The translations under genes and the position numbers were made by a program. A model generated the notes under the pieces. The model saw only the letters and a program-made list of their open reading frames with translations, was not told the origin of the DNA and did no database searches. From assembly GCF_002869765.1 (NCBI RefSeq), contig NZ_PNOR01000006.1:62001-126000 (forward strand): 64,000 nucleotides of DNA. Reading direction: 5' to 3'. The stretch comes from Deinococcus planocerae (GTDB taxonomy: Bacteria > Deinococcota > Deinococci > Deinococcales > Deinococcaceae). Positions 50,191 through 62,513 of the stretch are shown piece by piece (position 1 is the first letter of the stretch; the number at the start of each line of letters is the position of its first letter).

Positions 50191-50658
50191 TCACCGCACC
50201 GCGCTCACCGCCACGTCCTGCACCGCGTTGCGCGCCGTCGGGAGCGGCTGGGGGGTGGTCGTGCGGTAGAGCAGGCGCCCGTCGGGGGCGGTGACGCGGG
50301 CGGTCAGGGCGTAGGTGCGGCCCGGACGCAGGCGCACGGGGTTGAACTGGAGCTGGTACGGGGTCGAGAGGCGCGAGATGGGAAAGCTCGCCTGCACCCG
50401 GGAGAGGCTGGCCCCCTCCTGGCGCGTCACGTCCTCCAGGCTGACCGTCACGGTGCTTCCGGCGGGCAGCCGCACCTCGGCGGGGGCGCGGACCCGACCG
50501 CTGATCACCCGCCACCCGGCGGGCAGATCGGAGGGCACGGCGGGGGCGGCGGAGGGCTGGACGCTCGCGGCGGGCGGAGGGGGCCGGGTGATCGTCATCT
50601 GCGCCGGGGCGGACGGGGTGAGCAGCGCGGCGAGGAGCAGGGGCAGGTGAAACCTCAT
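50191..50658 (-). CDS. YbaY-like exported protein
   Basis: A 155-residue protein with an N-terminal signal peptide ([15 protein letters not shown]). The mature domain matches the YbaY pattern: [63 protein letters not shown]. YbaY proteins are small envelope proteins of unclear role. No lipobox Cys is present, unlike E. coli YbaY. TAACGT lies 6 nt before the ATG. Confidence 0.78.
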   Translation of the reverse strand: MRFHLPLLLAALLTPSAPAQMTITRPPPPAASVQPSAAPAVPSDLPAGWRVISGRVRAPAEVRLPAGSTVTVSLEDVTRQEGASLSRVQASFPISRLSTPYQLQFNPVRLRPGRTYALTARVTAPDGRLLYRTTTPQPLPTARNAVQDVAVSAVR

Positions 50659-50726
50659 GGGGGTACGTTAGAGCATCCGCCGCCCGCGCCCGGGCAAGAG
50701 GTCTGGGGCGCCTCCCGTCCCGGGTC

Positions 50727-51707
<981 letters not shown>

Positions 51708-51732
51708 CGCCGCGGGGAGACGAACGCTGGCC

Positions 51733-52662
51733 TCACACCCGCACCGAGTCGATCAGGTCCTGCGCCCCCTGACCCAGCATGTCGGTGGCGAGTTCGGCGC
51801 CCAGGTCCGCGCACTCGGTCGGGTCGCCCGAGGTCGTCGCGCGGATGACCTTGCTGCCGTCCACCGCGCCCACCCAGCCCTCCAGGGTGAGGACACCGCC
51901 CTTGACGCTCGCGTGGGCGCCGACGGGAGCGAGGCACCCCGCCCCCAGGCCCGCCAGGAACTCGCGCTCGGCGGTCACCCGGTCGTCGGTGCCGTGGTCG
52001 TGGATGGCGTAGGCGACCTCGATGTTCAGGTCGTCGTCGGCGCGGGTCTCCAGGGCGAGCGCCCCCTGGCCCGGCGCGGGGAGCATGATGTCCGGCTCCA
52101 GAAACTCGTCGATGCGGTGACGCTGCTCGGTGCGGATCAGCCCCGCCGCCGCGAGGATGATCGCGTCGTAATCGGGGGTGCCGATGGCGGCGAGGCGGGT
52201 GTCGATGTTGCCCCGCAGGTTGATGACCTCCAGGTCCGGGCGGTAGGCGTGCAAGAAGGCCCGTCTGCGCACGCTGCTCGTGCCCACGCGGGCGCCGGGG
52301 GGCAGGTCGGCGAGGCGCTTCATGCCCTCCTTGCCGATCAGGACGTCGCGGGCGTCCACCCGTTTGGGGATCGACGAGACCTCCAGGCCCTCCGGCTGCT
52401 CGGTGGGGAGGTCCTTGAGGGAGTGGACCGCGATGTCGACGCGGCCCGAGAGCAGGGCCTCCTCGATCTCCTTGACCCAAAAGCCCTTGTCGCCCTTCTG
52501 GGCCATCGCCTCCAGGCTGCCGCGGTTGCGGTCGCCGCCCGTGCTGATGGTCTGAATGCGGAAGTCCGTGTCGGGCCATTCTTCCTTCAGGCGGGCGACC
52601 ACCCAGCGGGTCTGCGCGAGCGCGAGGTTGCTGCCGCGCGTCCCTATCGTGACCGTACGCAT
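51733..52662 (-). CDS. hemC: Porphobilinogen deaminase (hydroxymethylbilane synthase)
   Basis: A 309-residue heme enzyme that joins four porphobilinogens. [13 protein letters not shown] at the N-terminus, [11 protein letters not shown] with catalytic Asp, [22 protein letters not shown] and the dipyrromethane-linked Cys in [13 protein letters not shown] are all present. TATACT lies 9 nt before the ATG, a near-leaderless promoter. The asparaginase gene follows closely. Confidence 0.96.
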   Translation of the reverse strand: MRTVTIGTRGSNLALAQTRWVVARLKEEWPDTDFRIQTISTGGDRNRGSLEAMAQKGDKGFWVKEIEEALLSGRVDIAVHSLKDLPTEQPEGLEVSSIPKRVDARDVLIGKEGMKRLADLPPGARVGTSSVRRRAFLHAYRPDLEVINLRGNIDTRLAAIGTPDYDAIILAAAGLIRTEQRHRIDEFLEPDIMLPAPGQGALALETRADDDLNIEVAYAIHDHGTDDRVTAEREFLAGLGAGCLAPVGAHASVKGGVLTLEGWVGAVDGSKVIRATTSGDPTECADLGAELATDMLGQGAQDLIDSVRV

Positions 52663-52745
52663 AACCCGCGCAGTATAGCCGCCCCCGCCCGCCGTCAGGA
52701 ACCCATGAAGGAAAGCTCACCCCGCCCGCCCCTACACTGCCCCCT

Positions 52746-54047
52746 GTGGGTAATCCCCTGCTGGAATTCGGCATCCTGATCGCGCTGCTGCTCGTCAACG
52801 GCTTTTTCTCGGGCTCGGAGCTGGGGGTGGTCTCTGCCAAACGCTCGCGCCTGGAGTCGGCGGCGGCGCGCGGCAGCCGGGGGGCGGCGGCGGCCCTGAG
52901 ATTGATCGAGCGGCCCGGCGCCTTCCTCGCCACCGTGCAGATCGGCATCACCTTGATCGGCACCGTGAGTGCGGTCTTCGCGGGCGGCAGCCTCACCCGC
53001 TACCTCGAACCCGTGCTGCGCCCGCTGTTCGGGGAGGCGTCGGGCTCGGCGGCGGGCGTGGCGGTCGTCCTCCTCGTCACCTTCCTGTCGCTGGTGCTCG
53101 GCGAACTCGCGCCCAAGGGGGTGGCGCTGCGCAACCCCGAGGCCCTGGCGACGCGGGTCGCGCCCTTTTTCACGGTGCTCTCGCGGGTCATGCGCCCGGT
53201 CGTGTGGATTCTGGAAACCACCTCGCGCGGGCTGCTCGCCCTCTTCGGGATGCGCGGGGAGGCCGCCGAGTTCGTCACGGAGGAGGACGTGCGGGCCATC
53301 GTGAATCAGGCTGCCGAGAGCGGAAGTCTGGAGGCGGGCGAGCAGGGGCGCATCGAGTCGGTGCTGCGCTTCAACGACCGCCGGGTGCGCGACCTGATGA
53401 CCCCGCGGGTGGACGCCGTGACCCTCGACCTGACGGCCCCCGTCGGGCAGGCGGTGGAGACCGTCCTCGCCTTTGAACACGACCGCTACGCCGTGCGCGA
53501 CGGCTCGGGCGACGTGGTGGGGCAAGTCGCCGTGGCCGACGTGCTGCGCTCGCTGCACACCGGGCGGCCCCTCTCGGACTTCGTGCGGCCCGCCGTGTTC
53601 CTCCCCGAGACGGCCTGGGCGGAAGACGCCCTCGCCCGGCTGGAGCGCGAGGGTCAGCAGCGCCTCGCCGTCGTGGTGGACGAGTACGGCGAGTTCAGCG
53701 GGGTGCTGTCCGTCAGCGACCTCCTCGCCGAACTCGCCGGGATGGAGGACCCCGAGGAAGAGGGGCTCGTCGTGCGGCGCGACGACGGCACCTTCCTCGT
53801 GGACGGCGGCGTCCCGATGCACACCCTGCGCGAGACGCTGCCCCTGCCCCCGCTCGCCCGCGAGGACTTCAGCACCCTCGCCGGGTACGTGCTGGAGGCC
53901 CTGGGCGAGTTCCCGGGGGTCGGCCACCTCCTGCGGGTCGAGGACTGGGAGATCGAGGTCGTGGACGTGGACGGCCCGCGCGTGGACCGCCTCCTGATCC
54001 GCCCGCCGCAGGACTTCGCGCCGCTCGACCGCGCCGGGGCAGACTGA
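52746..54047 (+). CDS. CNNM/CorC-type hemolysin-family membrane protein with CBS domains
   Basis: A 433-residue protein. The DUF21/CNNM membrane domain (residues 1-170, VNGFFSGSELGVVSAKRSRLE, LVLGELAPKGVAL) is followed by a CBS pair (VRDLMTPRVDAVTLDL onward, DEYGEFSGVLSVSDLL) and a CorC_HlyC C-terminal domain (LVRRDDGTFLVDGGVPMHTL). Members transport or sense Mg2+. The GTG is 7 nt after TACACT and diverges from hemC. Confidence 0.9.
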   Translation: MGNPLLEFGILIALLLVNGFFSGSELGVVSAKRSRLESAAARGSRGAAAALRLIERPGAFLATVQIGITLIGTVSAVFAGGSLTRYLEPVLRPLFGEASGSAAGVAVVLLVTFLSLVLGELAPKGVALRNPEALATRVAPFFTVLSRVMRPVVWILETTSRGLLALFGMRGEAAEFVTEEDVRAIVNQAAESGSLEAGEQGRIESVLRFNDRRVRDLMTPRVDAVTLDLTAPVGQAVETVLAFEHDRYAVRDGSGDVVGQVAVADVLRSLHTGRPLSDFVRPAVFLPETAWAEDALARLEREGQQRLAVVVDEYGEFSGVLSVSDLLAELAGMEDPEEEGLVVRRDDGTFLVDGGVPMHTLRETLPLPPLAREDFSTLAGYVLEALGEFPGVGHLLRVEDWEIEVVDVDGPRVDRLLIRPPQDFAPLDRAGAD

Positions 54048-54076
54048 CCCCGCTCCTCTCGCTCCAGAGGGACAGA

Positions 54077-54101
54077 AGCGCCCCCACTCCGGGTGGAGGC
54101 G
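54077..54101. terminator. Convergent hairpin GCGCCCCCAC / GTGGAGGCGC
   Basis: Near-perfect arms (one mismatch) around TCCGG, 30 bp past the CNNM gene stop. A second stem GCCGCC/GGCGGC follows near 54111-54135, then ATTTTTT at about 54148. The 213-bp gap between convergent genes holds no supported gene. Confidence 0.55.
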
Positions 54102-54260
54102 CCGCGACACCGCCGCCTCCCGGGGACCGGCGGCTTCCCTTCAGCCGAGATTTTTTCCTCCCTGTCCCCTCGCGGAACGGGCACCGCCCATCCTGCTGCC
54201 GGAACAGAGAAACGGTTGCCGTGGCCCGCTGCACCCGACGTGAGGCGCCCAGAGGCGCGT

Positions 54261-54824
54261 CTAGAACTCGTCGTCGGCGATCAGTTCGGGTTCGGGCTCC
54301 CCGCTGGGGGCGGGCGCGGCGGTGTGGGGGCGGGCGAAGCGCAGGTAGTCGAGCCAGGGCGGCGTGTGGCCGAGCTGACGGATCAGGAGGACGATCTGGG
54401 CGGTGTGGCGGACCTCGTGGGTCATGACGTGCCACATCAGTTGGTCGAGGGTCACGGTGTCGCTGGCCGGGTCGTCCTGCACCAGCTTGACCTCGCGGCC
54501 CAGGTCGGGTTCGCTGTCCAAGAAGGTGCGGGTGAGGCCCGAGACCTCGCGCCCGTAATCGATGATCCAGCCGAGGTCGTACTGCTCGGCGCGGGGCTGC
54601 ACCCAGTCGTGGGGGTAACGCCCGGCCACCCCGCCCCCGAGCGCGATGCCGTGGACCCAGTGGTCTTCGACGTCGGTGACGTGCAGCAGCAGGTCCTTGA
54701 TGTTGTGAAAGCGGTCTCCGTCGATCAGATGCTGGTCGAGGTCGCTGCCGGGGAGTGCCCGCAGAAAATTCCATAGCTGCTCGCGAGCGGCGGACAGGTA
54801 GGCGTAGTATTCGCGGACGTTCAT
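54261..54824 (-). CDS. DinB-family four-helix metalloprotein
   Basis: A 187-residue DinB/DfsB-like protein. Metal ligands are visible as [14 protein letters not shown] (about 47) and [21 protein letters not shown] (about 131), the HxxxH pattern near the end of the bundle. DinB proteins are expanded in Deinococcus and often act as thiol transferases (bacillithiol S-transferase type). ATG at 54824; TATGCT lies 10 nt upstream. Confidence 0.85.
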   Translation of the reverse strand: MNVREYYAYLSAAREQLWNFLRALPGSDLDQHLIDGDRFHNIKDLLLHVTDVEDHWVHGIALGGGVAGRYPHDWVQPRAEQYDLGWIIDYGREVSGLTRTFLDSEPDLGREVKLVQDDPASDTVTLDQLMWHVMTHEVRHTAQIVLLIRQLGHTPPWLDYLRFARPHTAAPAPSGEPEPELIADDEF

Positions 54825-54937
54825 GGCCGCCCACAGCATACCGTGCCCCCTCCCACGCGGCGTGAAGACATTTACATCTCCCTTGGCCGTTTCCCCCCCT
54901 TCCCCCCCGACGGGCGGGCAAAGGCGTCGGGGCCGGG

Positions 54938-55942
54938 TTATCCGGCAGCCGGGACGTCTCGTCTCGCCGGACGGCCCGGGAAAACAGGCTCCAGACCCGC
55001 GAGCAGAGGGGTCAGAACGCGGGCCACGTCCTCCAGCGTCTCGACCGTGACGAGGGCGTCTCGCAGTTCGGGGAGGTCCGGGAGGTACTGAGGCAGCACC
55101 TTGCGCAGCGGACGCATGTTCGTCAGGCCCCGGCGGTCCAGTCCGTAAAAGGCCGCCTGCAACTCGGCGTGTCGCAGGGCGGTGCGGGCGCGTTCCTCCG
55201 GCCCGGGGGGTGTGTCGTCCCCGGTGGCGAGCGCGCGGAAGAGCCAGGGGTTGCCCACCGCCCCGCGCCCGATCATGACCGCCGCGACCCCGAGACGCCG
55301 CCGCCCGCGGGCCGCCTGCGCGCTGCGCACGTCGCCGCTGCCCACCACGGGCACGTCCACGCTCGCCGCGACGCGGGCGATGGCCTCCCAGTCGGCCTCG
55401 CCCGTGTAGCGCTGGGCGCTCGTGCGGCCATGCACGGTGATCAGGGCCGCGCCCGCCGCCGCGAGTCCCTGGGCGATCTCCACGCTGCGGTCGCGGTCCC
55501 AGCCCAGGCGAATCTTGGCGCTCACGTCGAGGTTCGTGGCCGAACGCATCGCCCGCACGAGCTCGAAGGCGACTTCCGGCGTCTGGAGGAGGCACGCGCC
55601 CCCCTTGCCGCGCACCTTGGGGACCGGGCAGCCCAGGTTGAGGTCGAGGGCGGCGGGGGCGAACCAGCCCTCGGCCCTCTCCACCGCCCGCGCCAGCAGG
55701 TCGGGCTCGGCGCCGAACAGTTGAACGACGCGGTTGGCCTCGCCGGGGTAGGGGCGGCCCAGGGAGAGATTTTCCGAGTCGCCCCCCAGCACCAGGCCCC
55801 GGGCGCTGATCATCTCGCTGACGGTCCACAGGGCGCCCTGCTCGGCGGCGAGCTGGCGCAGGGGGGCGTCGCTGTAGCCTGCCATCGGGGCGAGGACGGC
55901 CCCCGGGCGGGCGAGGCGGGAGGCGTAGAAACCGGGGCTCAT
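54938..55942 (-). CDS. dus: tRNA-dihydrouridine synthase
   Basis: A 334-residue TIM-barrel flavoenzyme that reduces uridines in tRNA D-loops with [19 protein letters not shown] at the N-terminus, the catalytic Cys region [40 protein letters not shown] and [12 protein letters not shown] are family hallmarks. The start at 55942 follows TACCCT and 8 nt, preferred over the upstream in-frame ATG. Confidence 0.94.
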   Translation of the reverse strand: MSPGFYASRLARPGAVLAPMAGYSDAPLRQLAAEQGALWTVSEMISARGLVLGGDSENLSLGRPYPGEANRVVQLFGAEPDLLARAVERAEGWFAPAALDLNLGCPVPKVRGKGGACLLQTPEVAFELVRAMRSATNLDVSAKIRLGWDRDRSVEIAQGLAAAGAALITVHGRTSAQRYTGEADWEAIARVAASVDVPVVGSGDVRSAQAARGRRRLGVAAVMIGRGAVGNPWLFRALATGDDTPPGPEERARTALRHAELQAAFYGLDRRGLTNMRPLRKVLPQYLPDLPELRDALVTVETLEDVARVLTPLLAGLEPVFPGRPARRDVPAAG

Positions 55943-56114
55943 CGGGGGGCAGGGTAGCGCACCCCACACCCCCAACGTGTGAAGCGGCGAAGGAGCAGCC
56001 TAAGACGCTCCGGTAGCCGAATTCACGCGCCCGACCGGGAAGGGGGGCGTATCCTGACCCCAGTCCGGCCACCCTTTCTCCCCCGACCCGCCCGCCGGAC
56101 GGGAGGCACCCGAG

Positions 56115-56633
56115 TTGAGAGTCACGCCGCTGGCGCTGCACCACGCGCCGCTGCTCCACACGCTGTACGACGCCGCGCCCGGGTACTTCGCCCTGCTCGG
56201 CACCCGCGTTCCGTCCCTCCCCGAGGTCCAGCGGGACGTGGAAATCGCCCTCCTCGATCCGCGCCGCCACCTCGACCTTCTCCACGACGACGCCGGAGAA
56301 CTTGTCGGCAGCCTCGACTGCAAGCAGGACTACCCCCATCCCGGCGACCTGACGATCAACCTGCTCCTGATCCGCGAGGACCGCCAGTCGCAGGGCCTGG
56401 GCGAGCGCACGGTGCGTGACCTGGAACGCCGCCTTCCCCGCGGCACCACCCGCATCCTGGCCTCGGTGCTCGGCGAGAATCCCCGGGGAGCGCGCTTCTG
56501 GGAGAGGCTGGGCTACACCTTCGCCCTCGACGCCCGTCCCTCCCTGACGTGGTACGCCAAACCCGTCGCGGTCCTCCCCGCCGGGCCGGGGGGAGACAGC
56601 CTGCACGCCGTATCGAGTCGGCGAACGGTCTGA
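56115..56633 (+). CDS. GNAT family N-acetyltransferase
   Basis: A 172-residue acetyltransferase. Acetyl-CoA motif A is [23 protein letters not shown] (about 84-106), followed by [20 protein letters not shown], the classic GNAT end. The TTG start is supported by GGGAGG 8 nt before it. It precedes argB on the same strand, with its own promoter between. Substrate unknown. Confidence 0.83.
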   Translation: MRVTPLALHHAPLLHTLYDAAPGYFALLGTRVPSLPEVQRDVEIALLDPRRHLDLLHDDAGELVGSLDCKQDYPHPGDLTINLLLIREDRQSQGLGERTVRDLERRLPRGTTRILASVLGENPRGARFWERLGYTFALDARPSLTWYAKPVAVLPAGPGGDSLHAVSSRRTV

Positions 56634-56682
56634 TCCCCCGGGGGCGCTGGCCGTTTGATTCCCGGCCCCTTAGACTCCCCCC

Positions 56683-57432
56683 GTGATCGTCAAATACGGC
56701 GGCAACGCCATGAAAAGCCCGGACCTGCGCCGCGCCGTCGCCGGGGAGATTGCCGCGCTGCGGGCCACGCACCCGGTCGTGGTGGTCCACGGGGGCGGCC
56801 CCGTCATCGAGCGCGAACTCGCGGCGCGCGGCGTGCCCAGCGAGTTCCGGGGCGGCCTGCGGGTGACCCCCCCGGAGGCGATGCACATCGTCGAGCTGGC
56901 ACTGTGCGGCCTCAACAAGCGGCTGAGCCAGGAGGTCGGCGCGGCGGTCGGCCTGATGGGACGCGACAGCGAGCTGCTGCGCGCCGAGGTCCTCGACCCC
57001 GCCCTGGGCCGGGTGGGGCGGGTGACGGGCGTGAATGCGGGGTTGCTGCGGACCCTCCTCGGCGCCGGGATCACCCCCGTCGTGGGCTGCGTGGCGGTCG
57101 GCCCGGACGGCGACGCCCTGAACGTGAACGCGGACACCGCCGCCGGGGCGGTCGCGGGGGCGCTGGGGGAGGGCATCGTCTTCCTGACGGACGTGGAGGG
57201 CGTCTACCGCGCCTACCCCGACCCCTCCAGCCTCGCCCCCCACCTCCCCCGCGCCGAGGTCGAGGCCGGCACCCGGGCGGGCTGGATCGCGGGCGGCATG
57301 CTTCCCAAGGTGCGGGCCGCCCTCGACGCCCTCCAGGCCGGGGCGCCCTACGCGGTGATCGCCAGCGGGATGACGGCGGGGGTCCTCGCGGCGGCGGCGC
57401 GGGGGGAGGCGGGAACGCGGATCACGCCCTGA
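56683..57432 (+). CDS. argB: Acetylglutamate kinase
   Basis: A 249-residue amino-acid kinase of arginine synthesis, phosphorylating N-acetylglutamate. IVKYGGNAM opens the protein, with [41 protein letters not shown] and the ATP-site [13 protein letters not shown] following. The N-terminal regulatory helix of arginine-inhibited enzymes is absent, so feedback by arginine may be lacking. TAGACT lies 6 nt before the GTG. A LysZ (lysine pathway) role is less likely given the KYGGNAM start. Confidence 0.88.
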   Translation: MIVKYGGNAMKSPDLRRAVAGEIAALRATHPVVVVHGGGPVIERELAARGVPSEFRGGLRVTPPEAMHIVELALCGLNKRLSQEVGAAVGLMGRDSELLRAEVLDPALGRVGRVTGVNAGLLRTLLGAGITPVVGCVAVGPDGDALNVNADTAAGAVAGALGEGIVFLTDVEGVYRAYPDPSSLAPHLPRAEVEAGTRAGWIAGGMLPKVRAALDALQAGAPYAVIASGMTAGVLAAAARGEAGTRITP

Positions 57433-57439
57433 CGGGCGG

Positions 57440-57493
57440 GCAGAAGGAGGGCGGCGGAAGGCTTTTGAAAGCTTCGAGCCATCTGCCTTCTGC
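57440..57493. terminator. Convergent hairpin GCAGAAGG / CCTTCTGC
   Basis: Eight-base arms (57440-57447, 57486-57493) enclose an inner stem AAGGCTTT/AAAGCTT. It lies between convergent argB and a GNAT gene, and uses the same words as the spacer repeat at 7680-7700. Confidence 0.6.
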
Positions 57494-57498
57494 TCCCC

Positions 57499-58074
57499 TC
57501 ACCGCGTCACGCTGAAGATCAACGTGTCCCGGAGTTGAGCCGGGTCGTCCGCCGCCACCGCGTCGTTCACGAGGGTGGCGTCGAGGCGGTAGCCCAGGGC
57601 GCGGGGGATGCGGGCGCTGCGCTCGTTGCGGGCGTCGCAGCGGATTTCGATGCGGCGCAAGCCCAGGCCGCCTTCCTCCGGGGCACGTAGGCCGAGGTCC
57701 GTCAGGGCCCGCGCCACCTCGGTCGCGTAGCCCCGCCCGGCGTGCGCGGTGGCGATCCAGTACCCGATCTCGCCCCTGGGCACCCGCCAGTCGAGCGCGT
57801 GGTAGCCGCTGCTGCCCACGAGTTCGGTGCCGTCCGCGTTCCAGACGTGGTACCGCAAGTTCTCGCGGGTCTCGAAGCGCCCGGCGACCTCCCGCAGGTT
57901 CTCCACCGTCCCGGCGAGGTCGAGCGGTTCCTGCGCCCAGACCATCCACCGCCGCAGCTCGGGCAGGGAAGTCTGGACGGCGGCGTGGAGGGCCGGGGCG
58001 TCCTCGGGCCTGGGGGCGCGCAGGAGGAGGCGGGGGGTGCGAACCTCGGTGGAGACGGGGGGCAGGGCAGGCAT
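57499..58074 (-). CDS. RimJ/RimL-type GNAT acetyltransferase
   Basis: A 191-residue acetyltransferase of the RimJ/RimL subgroup. TPRLLLRAPRPEDAPALHAAV at the N-terminus, GEIGYWIATAHAGRGYATEVARAL with the acetyl-CoA loop, and IEIRCDARNERSARIPRALGY near the end are typical. It may acetylate ribosomal protein N-termini or a small molecule. The start at 58074 follows TACAGT and 8 nt; the longer in-frame start is rejected. Confidence 0.87.
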   Translation of the reverse strand: MPALPPVSTEVRTPRLLLRAPRPEDAPALHAAVQTSLPELRRWMVWAQEPLDLAGTVENLREVAGRFETRENLRYHVWNADGTELVGSSGYHALDWRVPRGEIGYWIATAHAGRGYATEVARALTDLGLRAPEEGGLGLRRIEIRCDARNERSARIPRALGYRLDATLVNDAVAADDPAQLRDTLIFSVTR

Positions 58075-58118
58075 ACGGGGGAACTGTAGCGCCAGGCCCC
58101 CCCCAGCCCTCCCCGAGA

Positions 58119-59273
58119 TCAAAGCCGCTCGTCGCCCGGATGCACCCCGTACACGGCGCCCCAGGGCTCATAGACGCTCTTGAGCGTGTCCCGGCTGGTC
58201 TTGCCGCCCGGATAGACGATCACGCGCCCGATCACGCTGGTCATGCCCTGCATAGGCTGGTCGAGCAGACGGCGGCGACCCGGGGCGACACGGGGGTCGG
58301 CGGTGTAGCTGGGGGTCGCGGGGGCCTGGAAGCCCATCACCACCGGTTGCCCGACCTTCACCCGGCGCCCGGTGTTGGCCCCGAACACGTCGAAGCGCAG
58401 GGTCTGCGCGCGGCGGTCCCAGGCGGCCTGGATGAAGAGGTACTTGCCGGTGTCGTTCCTCATCCGCAGGTTCTTGCTCGGCGCGTACACGGTGGCCTCG
58501 AAGCCCACGGGGTCGTAGTAGCGGACCCGGTGGCTGTGCTCGTGGCGCTCGGTGACCGGCAGGCCCGCCCGGTAGAGCGCCCGGAAGACGGTGGTGCTGA
58601 CCTGGCAGATGCCGCCGCCGTCCTCCTTCGTCAGGGTGCCGCCGCTGATCACGAAGCCCTTGACGAAGCCCGTCGAGGCGTCGATCTGCCCGATCTCCTC
58701 GTTGAAATTGAACTCGTGCCCCGGCGCGATGAAGAAGTTGTCAAGCTTGCTCGCGCCCACCAGGATGTTCCTCTCGCGGAAGGCCGGGCTGCCCGCGTAG
58801 CTGCTGGTCCCGGTCGAGACGTGCCACAGCACCCCGCGCCGGGCCAGTTCCGCCACGCTCCGGGCCGGTCGGATGGGCTTGTAGACGACCTCGGCGCTGT
58901 TCTTGCCCGCCAGGACCGCCCTCAGGAGGTTGCGTTTGGTCGCGTCGCGGTCGGCCAGCCAGCCGGTCTGCCCCCGCGCCACCCATGAGCCCCCGACATT
59001 CCGAAACACGGCGGGGAGGGGCTTGCGGGCGTCGATCTCGTCGAACATCCGGCCCAGCGCGGGGCTGAGCCGGGTGCTGACCTTGCGGTGCTTCCGGCTG
59101 GCGGCCACTGCATCGGCGGGCAGGGCCCACGATTTGACGATGCTTTGGGTGCCGACCTGCCCCTTTTGAATCCGCTGTTCGCTGGCGCGCAGGATGAGTT
59201 TGAACGGCTCGGCCCCGCGCGCGCCCGCCGAGGCGACGAGGGTGAGGGTCAGCAGGGGAAGGAGGCGCTTCAC
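58119..59273 (-). CDS. VanW-family exported protein
   Basis: A 384-residue protein with an N-terminal signal peptide (RLLPLLTLTLVASAGARG). The VanW domain is clear: RERNILVGASKLDNFFIAPGHEFNFNEEIG, GGTLTKEDGGGICQVSTTVFRAL, HSHRVRYYDPVGFEATVY. VanW proteins are linked to cell-wall processes, but the biochemical role is unknown. TAGCCT lies 6 nt before the GTG. The gap to purK (59274-59371) has only G- and C-run stems. Confidence 0.88.
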   Translation of the reverse strand: MKRLLPLLTLTLVASAGARGAEPFKLILRASEQRIQKGQVGTQSIVKSWALPADAVAASRKHRKVSTRLSPALGRMFDEIDARKPLPAVFRNVGGSWVARGQTGWLADRDATKRNLLRAVLAGKNSAEVVYKPIRPARSVAELARRGVLWHVSTGTSSYAGSPAFRERNILVGASKLDNFFIAPGHEFNFNEEIGQIDASTGFVKGFVISGGTLTKEDGGGICQVSTTVFRALYRAGLPVTERHEHSHRVRYYDPVGFEATVYAPSKNLRMRNDTGKYLFIQAAWDRRAQTLRFDVFGANTGRRVKVGQPVVMGFQAPATPSYTADPRVAPGRRRLLDQPMQGMTSVIGRVIVYPGGKTSRDTLKSVYEPWGAVYGVHPGDERL

Positions 59274-59371
59274 CCCCCCAGGCTAGGAAGGAGGGGCTGA
59301 CCTGCCGTGAGGGCGCCCACCCCCGGGGTTCACCCGTGGGAGGGGGGCGAGGGGGCCCTCCCCCCGGAGCC

Positions 59372-60474
<1,103 letters not shown>

Positions 60475-60478
<4 letters not shown>

Positions 60479-60999
60479 TCGGGCCCCGCCTCCGGGTGGC
60501 CCTCGAAATAGGGATCGTCGAGGACGGCCCGGGTCTGCCGCTCACGCAAGGCGGTCAGGCGCTCGCGGACCTCTCCATCGGTCGTGGCGAGGATGGCGGC
60601 GGCGAAGAGGGCGGCATTTTTCGCCCCCGCCTGCCCGATGGCGAAGGTGGCGACCGGAATCCCGGCGGGCATCTGCACGATGCTGAGCAGGCTGTCCTGG
60701 CCGCTCAGGGCGCGGCTGTGCACCGGAACGCCGAGCACGGGCACCCGGGTGAAAGCGGCGAGCATCCCCGGCAGGTGAGCCGCGCCCCCCGCCCCCGCGA
60801 TGATCGCGGTGAGGCCCAGCCGCTCGGCGCGGGCCGCGTAGCTGGCGAGGAGGCCGGGCGTCCGGTGCGCCGAGAGCACCCGCACCTCGTACCCGATCCC
60901 CAGGTCGAGCAGCACGTCCAGCGCCCCCGCCATCGTCTCGAAGTCGCTGCGGCTGCCCATGACCACGCCCACGCGGGGCGACCCACCCGTCTGCGTCAC
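60475..60999 (-). CDS. purE: N5-carboxyaminoimidazole ribonucleotide mutase
   Basis: A 174-residue class I PurE that moves the carboxylate of N5-CAIR to C4. [12 protein letters not shown] at the start, [11 protein letters not shown] with the catalytic His, [17 protein letters not shown] and the [24 protein letters not shown] loop are diagnostic. An ATG lies in frame at 61008, but a GTG at 60999 sits 7 nt after TAGGAT, which favours the shorter leaderless start. Overlaps purK. Confidence 0.94.
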
Positions 61000-61040
61000 G
61001 GCCCGCATCCTACATGCCGGGGCCGCGCTACCCTCGCCCC

Positions 61041-62213
61041 ATGACGGGCGGGCCCGACCACGACTGGCTCTTCTCGCGCACCCGCGCGGGCCGGGCGCGG
61101 GGACCCCAGGCGGCCCGGGTCCTCCTCGACCGCTTGGGAGCCCCGGATCGCCACTTCGATACCGTCCGGGTCGTCGGCACGAACGGCAAGGGGAGCACCT
61201 GCGCGATGCTGGAGGCCGGGCTTCTCGCTGCCGGGGTCCGGGTAGGCCGCTTCACCAGTCCGCACCTCACCCGCTATGAGGAACGCATCCGCCTCCAGGG
61301 CCACGACCTCGACCCGGCGCGCACCACTGAGTTCATCGCCTGGGCCAAGGAGCACGCGCCGGAGGCCGCCTTCTTCGACCTCACCCTGGCCCTCGCCTGC
61401 CTGGAATTCGCGCGGGAGGGAGTCGAGCTTGCCGTGATGGAGGCCGGGGTGGGCGGGGTCAGCGACGCGACGCAGGCGCTCTCCACGGTATGTGCCGTCG
61501 CCCTCACCAACGTAGCCCTCGACCACACGGCCACCCTCGGCCCCACCCTGCGCGACATCGCCCGCGACAAGGCCCTCGCCGCGCGGCCCGGCGTGCCCCT
61601 GCTGACCACCGCGACCGGGGAGGCGCTGGAGGTCGTGCGGGAGGTCACGGCGGAGGTCGGTGCCCCCCTCCTCACCCCGGAGACGCATCCAGCCCTCTTC
61701 GCGCTGCCCCGCCCGCCCCGCCTTGCGGGAGCGCACCAGCACGCGAACGCCGCCCTGGCTCTGGCGGCACTGAGGCTGTTGGGCCATGAGACGGGAGTGG
61801 ACGCGGCGCTGGATGCCACCCACCCCGCCCGGCTGGAACGTTTGGAGGTCGGCGGGAAGACGGTTCTGATCGACGGCGCCCACAACCCGCACGCCACGGG
61901 CGCCCTCGCCGCCAGCGTGCCCCGCGCCGACGTGCTCCTTTTCGGCAACCTCGCCCGCAAGGACACCGCCGCCACCCTTGCCCCCCTCCTCACCCTCGCA
62001 CCTGTCCGGGTGTTCACCGCGCCGGGCGACCCGGCGACCGCTCCCCACGGCCTCGCCTTGGCCTACGGGGGGGAGGCGCACCCCGACCCCCACGCGGCCC
62101 TCTCCCGCGCCCTCGCCCTGACCCCACCGGGCGGCACCCTGCTCGTCACGGGAAGCCTGTACCTCGCTGGAACGGTGCGGGCGCTCATTCTGACTGGCCT
62201 CGCCTCCCCTTGA
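61041..62213 (+). CDS. folC: Folylpolyglutamate / dihydrofolate synthase
   Basis: A 390-residue Mur-ligase-like enzyme that adds glutamate to folates. [18 protein letters not shown] is the P-loop (about 47-64), [13 protein letters not shown] and [13 protein letters not shown] follow, and the C-terminal domain has [21 protein letters not shown] lies 6 nt before the ATG at 61041. The stop codon overlaps the -35 of the tRNA-Lys promoter. Confidence 0.94.
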   Translation: MTGGPDHDWLFSRTRAGRARGPQAARVLLDRLGAPDRHFDTVRVVGTNGKGSTCAMLEAGLLAAGVRVGRFTSPHLTRYEERIRLQGHDLDPARTTEFIAWAKEHAPEAAFFDLTLALACLEFAREGVELAVMEAGVGGVSDATQALSTVCAVALTNVALDHTATLGPTLRDIARDKALAARPGVPLLTTATGEALEVVREVTAEVGAPLLTPETHPALFALPRPPRLAGAHQHANAALALAALRLLGHETGVDAALDATHPARLERLEVGGKTVLIDGAHNPHATGALAASVPRADVLLFGNLARKDTAATLAPLLTLAPVRVFTAPGDPATAPHGLALAYGGEAHPDPHAALSRALALTPPGGTLLVTGSLYLAGTVRALILTGLASP

Positions 62214-62238
62214 CAGGTTGCCCGGGCGTCCGTATACT
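62210..62238 (+). promoter_or_regulatory. Consensus promoter of tRNA-Lys (TTGACA-17-TATACT)
   Basis: TTGACA (62210-62215) and TATACT (62233-62238) with exactly 17 bp between them, the strongest sigma-A-type promoter in the window. The start would be near 62245, 8 nt before the mature tRNA. Confidence 0.9.
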
Positions 62239-62252
62239 CCCCTTCGCTAACC

Positions 62253-62328
<76 letters not shown>

Positions 62329-62335
62329 AAAAGTT

Positions 62336-62356
62336 CCCGCCTCGCGCGGGTTTTTT
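62336..62356 (+). terminator. Rho-independent terminator of tRNA-Lys
   Basis: CCCGC / GCGGG stem with a 5-nt loop followed by six T residues, 8 nt after the tRNA. A textbook intrinsic terminator. Confidence 0.85.
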
Positions 62357-62434
62357 ATTGCTCGGTGGTTGCACGTCCAGGGCCCTCTCAATTAACAAGG
62401 AAGGGCGGGTTGTCTGGATGTCTAGCGTCGCCGA

Positions 62435-62448
62435 GTGAAGTTCTTCAC
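62435..62448. promoter_or_regulatory. Perfect palindrome GTGAAGTTCTTCAC
   Basis: 6-bp arms around TT, flanked by CCGA and GG, in the AT-richer DNA past tRNA-Lys. No promoter is evident beside it. It could be a protein site or the trace of an integration event. The rest of 62357-62469 has no gene I can support. Confidence 0.3.
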
Positions 62449-62469
62449 GGCAACAGGCAAAAAGCAAGC

Positions 62470-62493
62470 GGGGCCGCCTTCACGGACGGCCCC
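62470..62493 (-). terminator. Intrinsic terminator of the peptide genes
   Basis: GGGGCCG and CGGCCCC arms with a 10-nt loop, followed on the minus strand by a TTGCTTTTTG tail (62460-62469). It stands 21 bp after the stop of the 43-residue peptide gene, so it closes a short minus-strand transcript, which supports these small ORFs being expressed. Confidence 0.75.
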
Positions 62494-62513
62494 ACTCTGC
62501 GTTAATATTCATT

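Noticed and set aside
56683..57432. LysZ ([LysW]-aminoadipate kinase) instead of ArgB
   Set aside because: The KYGGNAM start and overall motifs are typical of acetylglutamate kinase; no lysine-pathway genes are adjacent.
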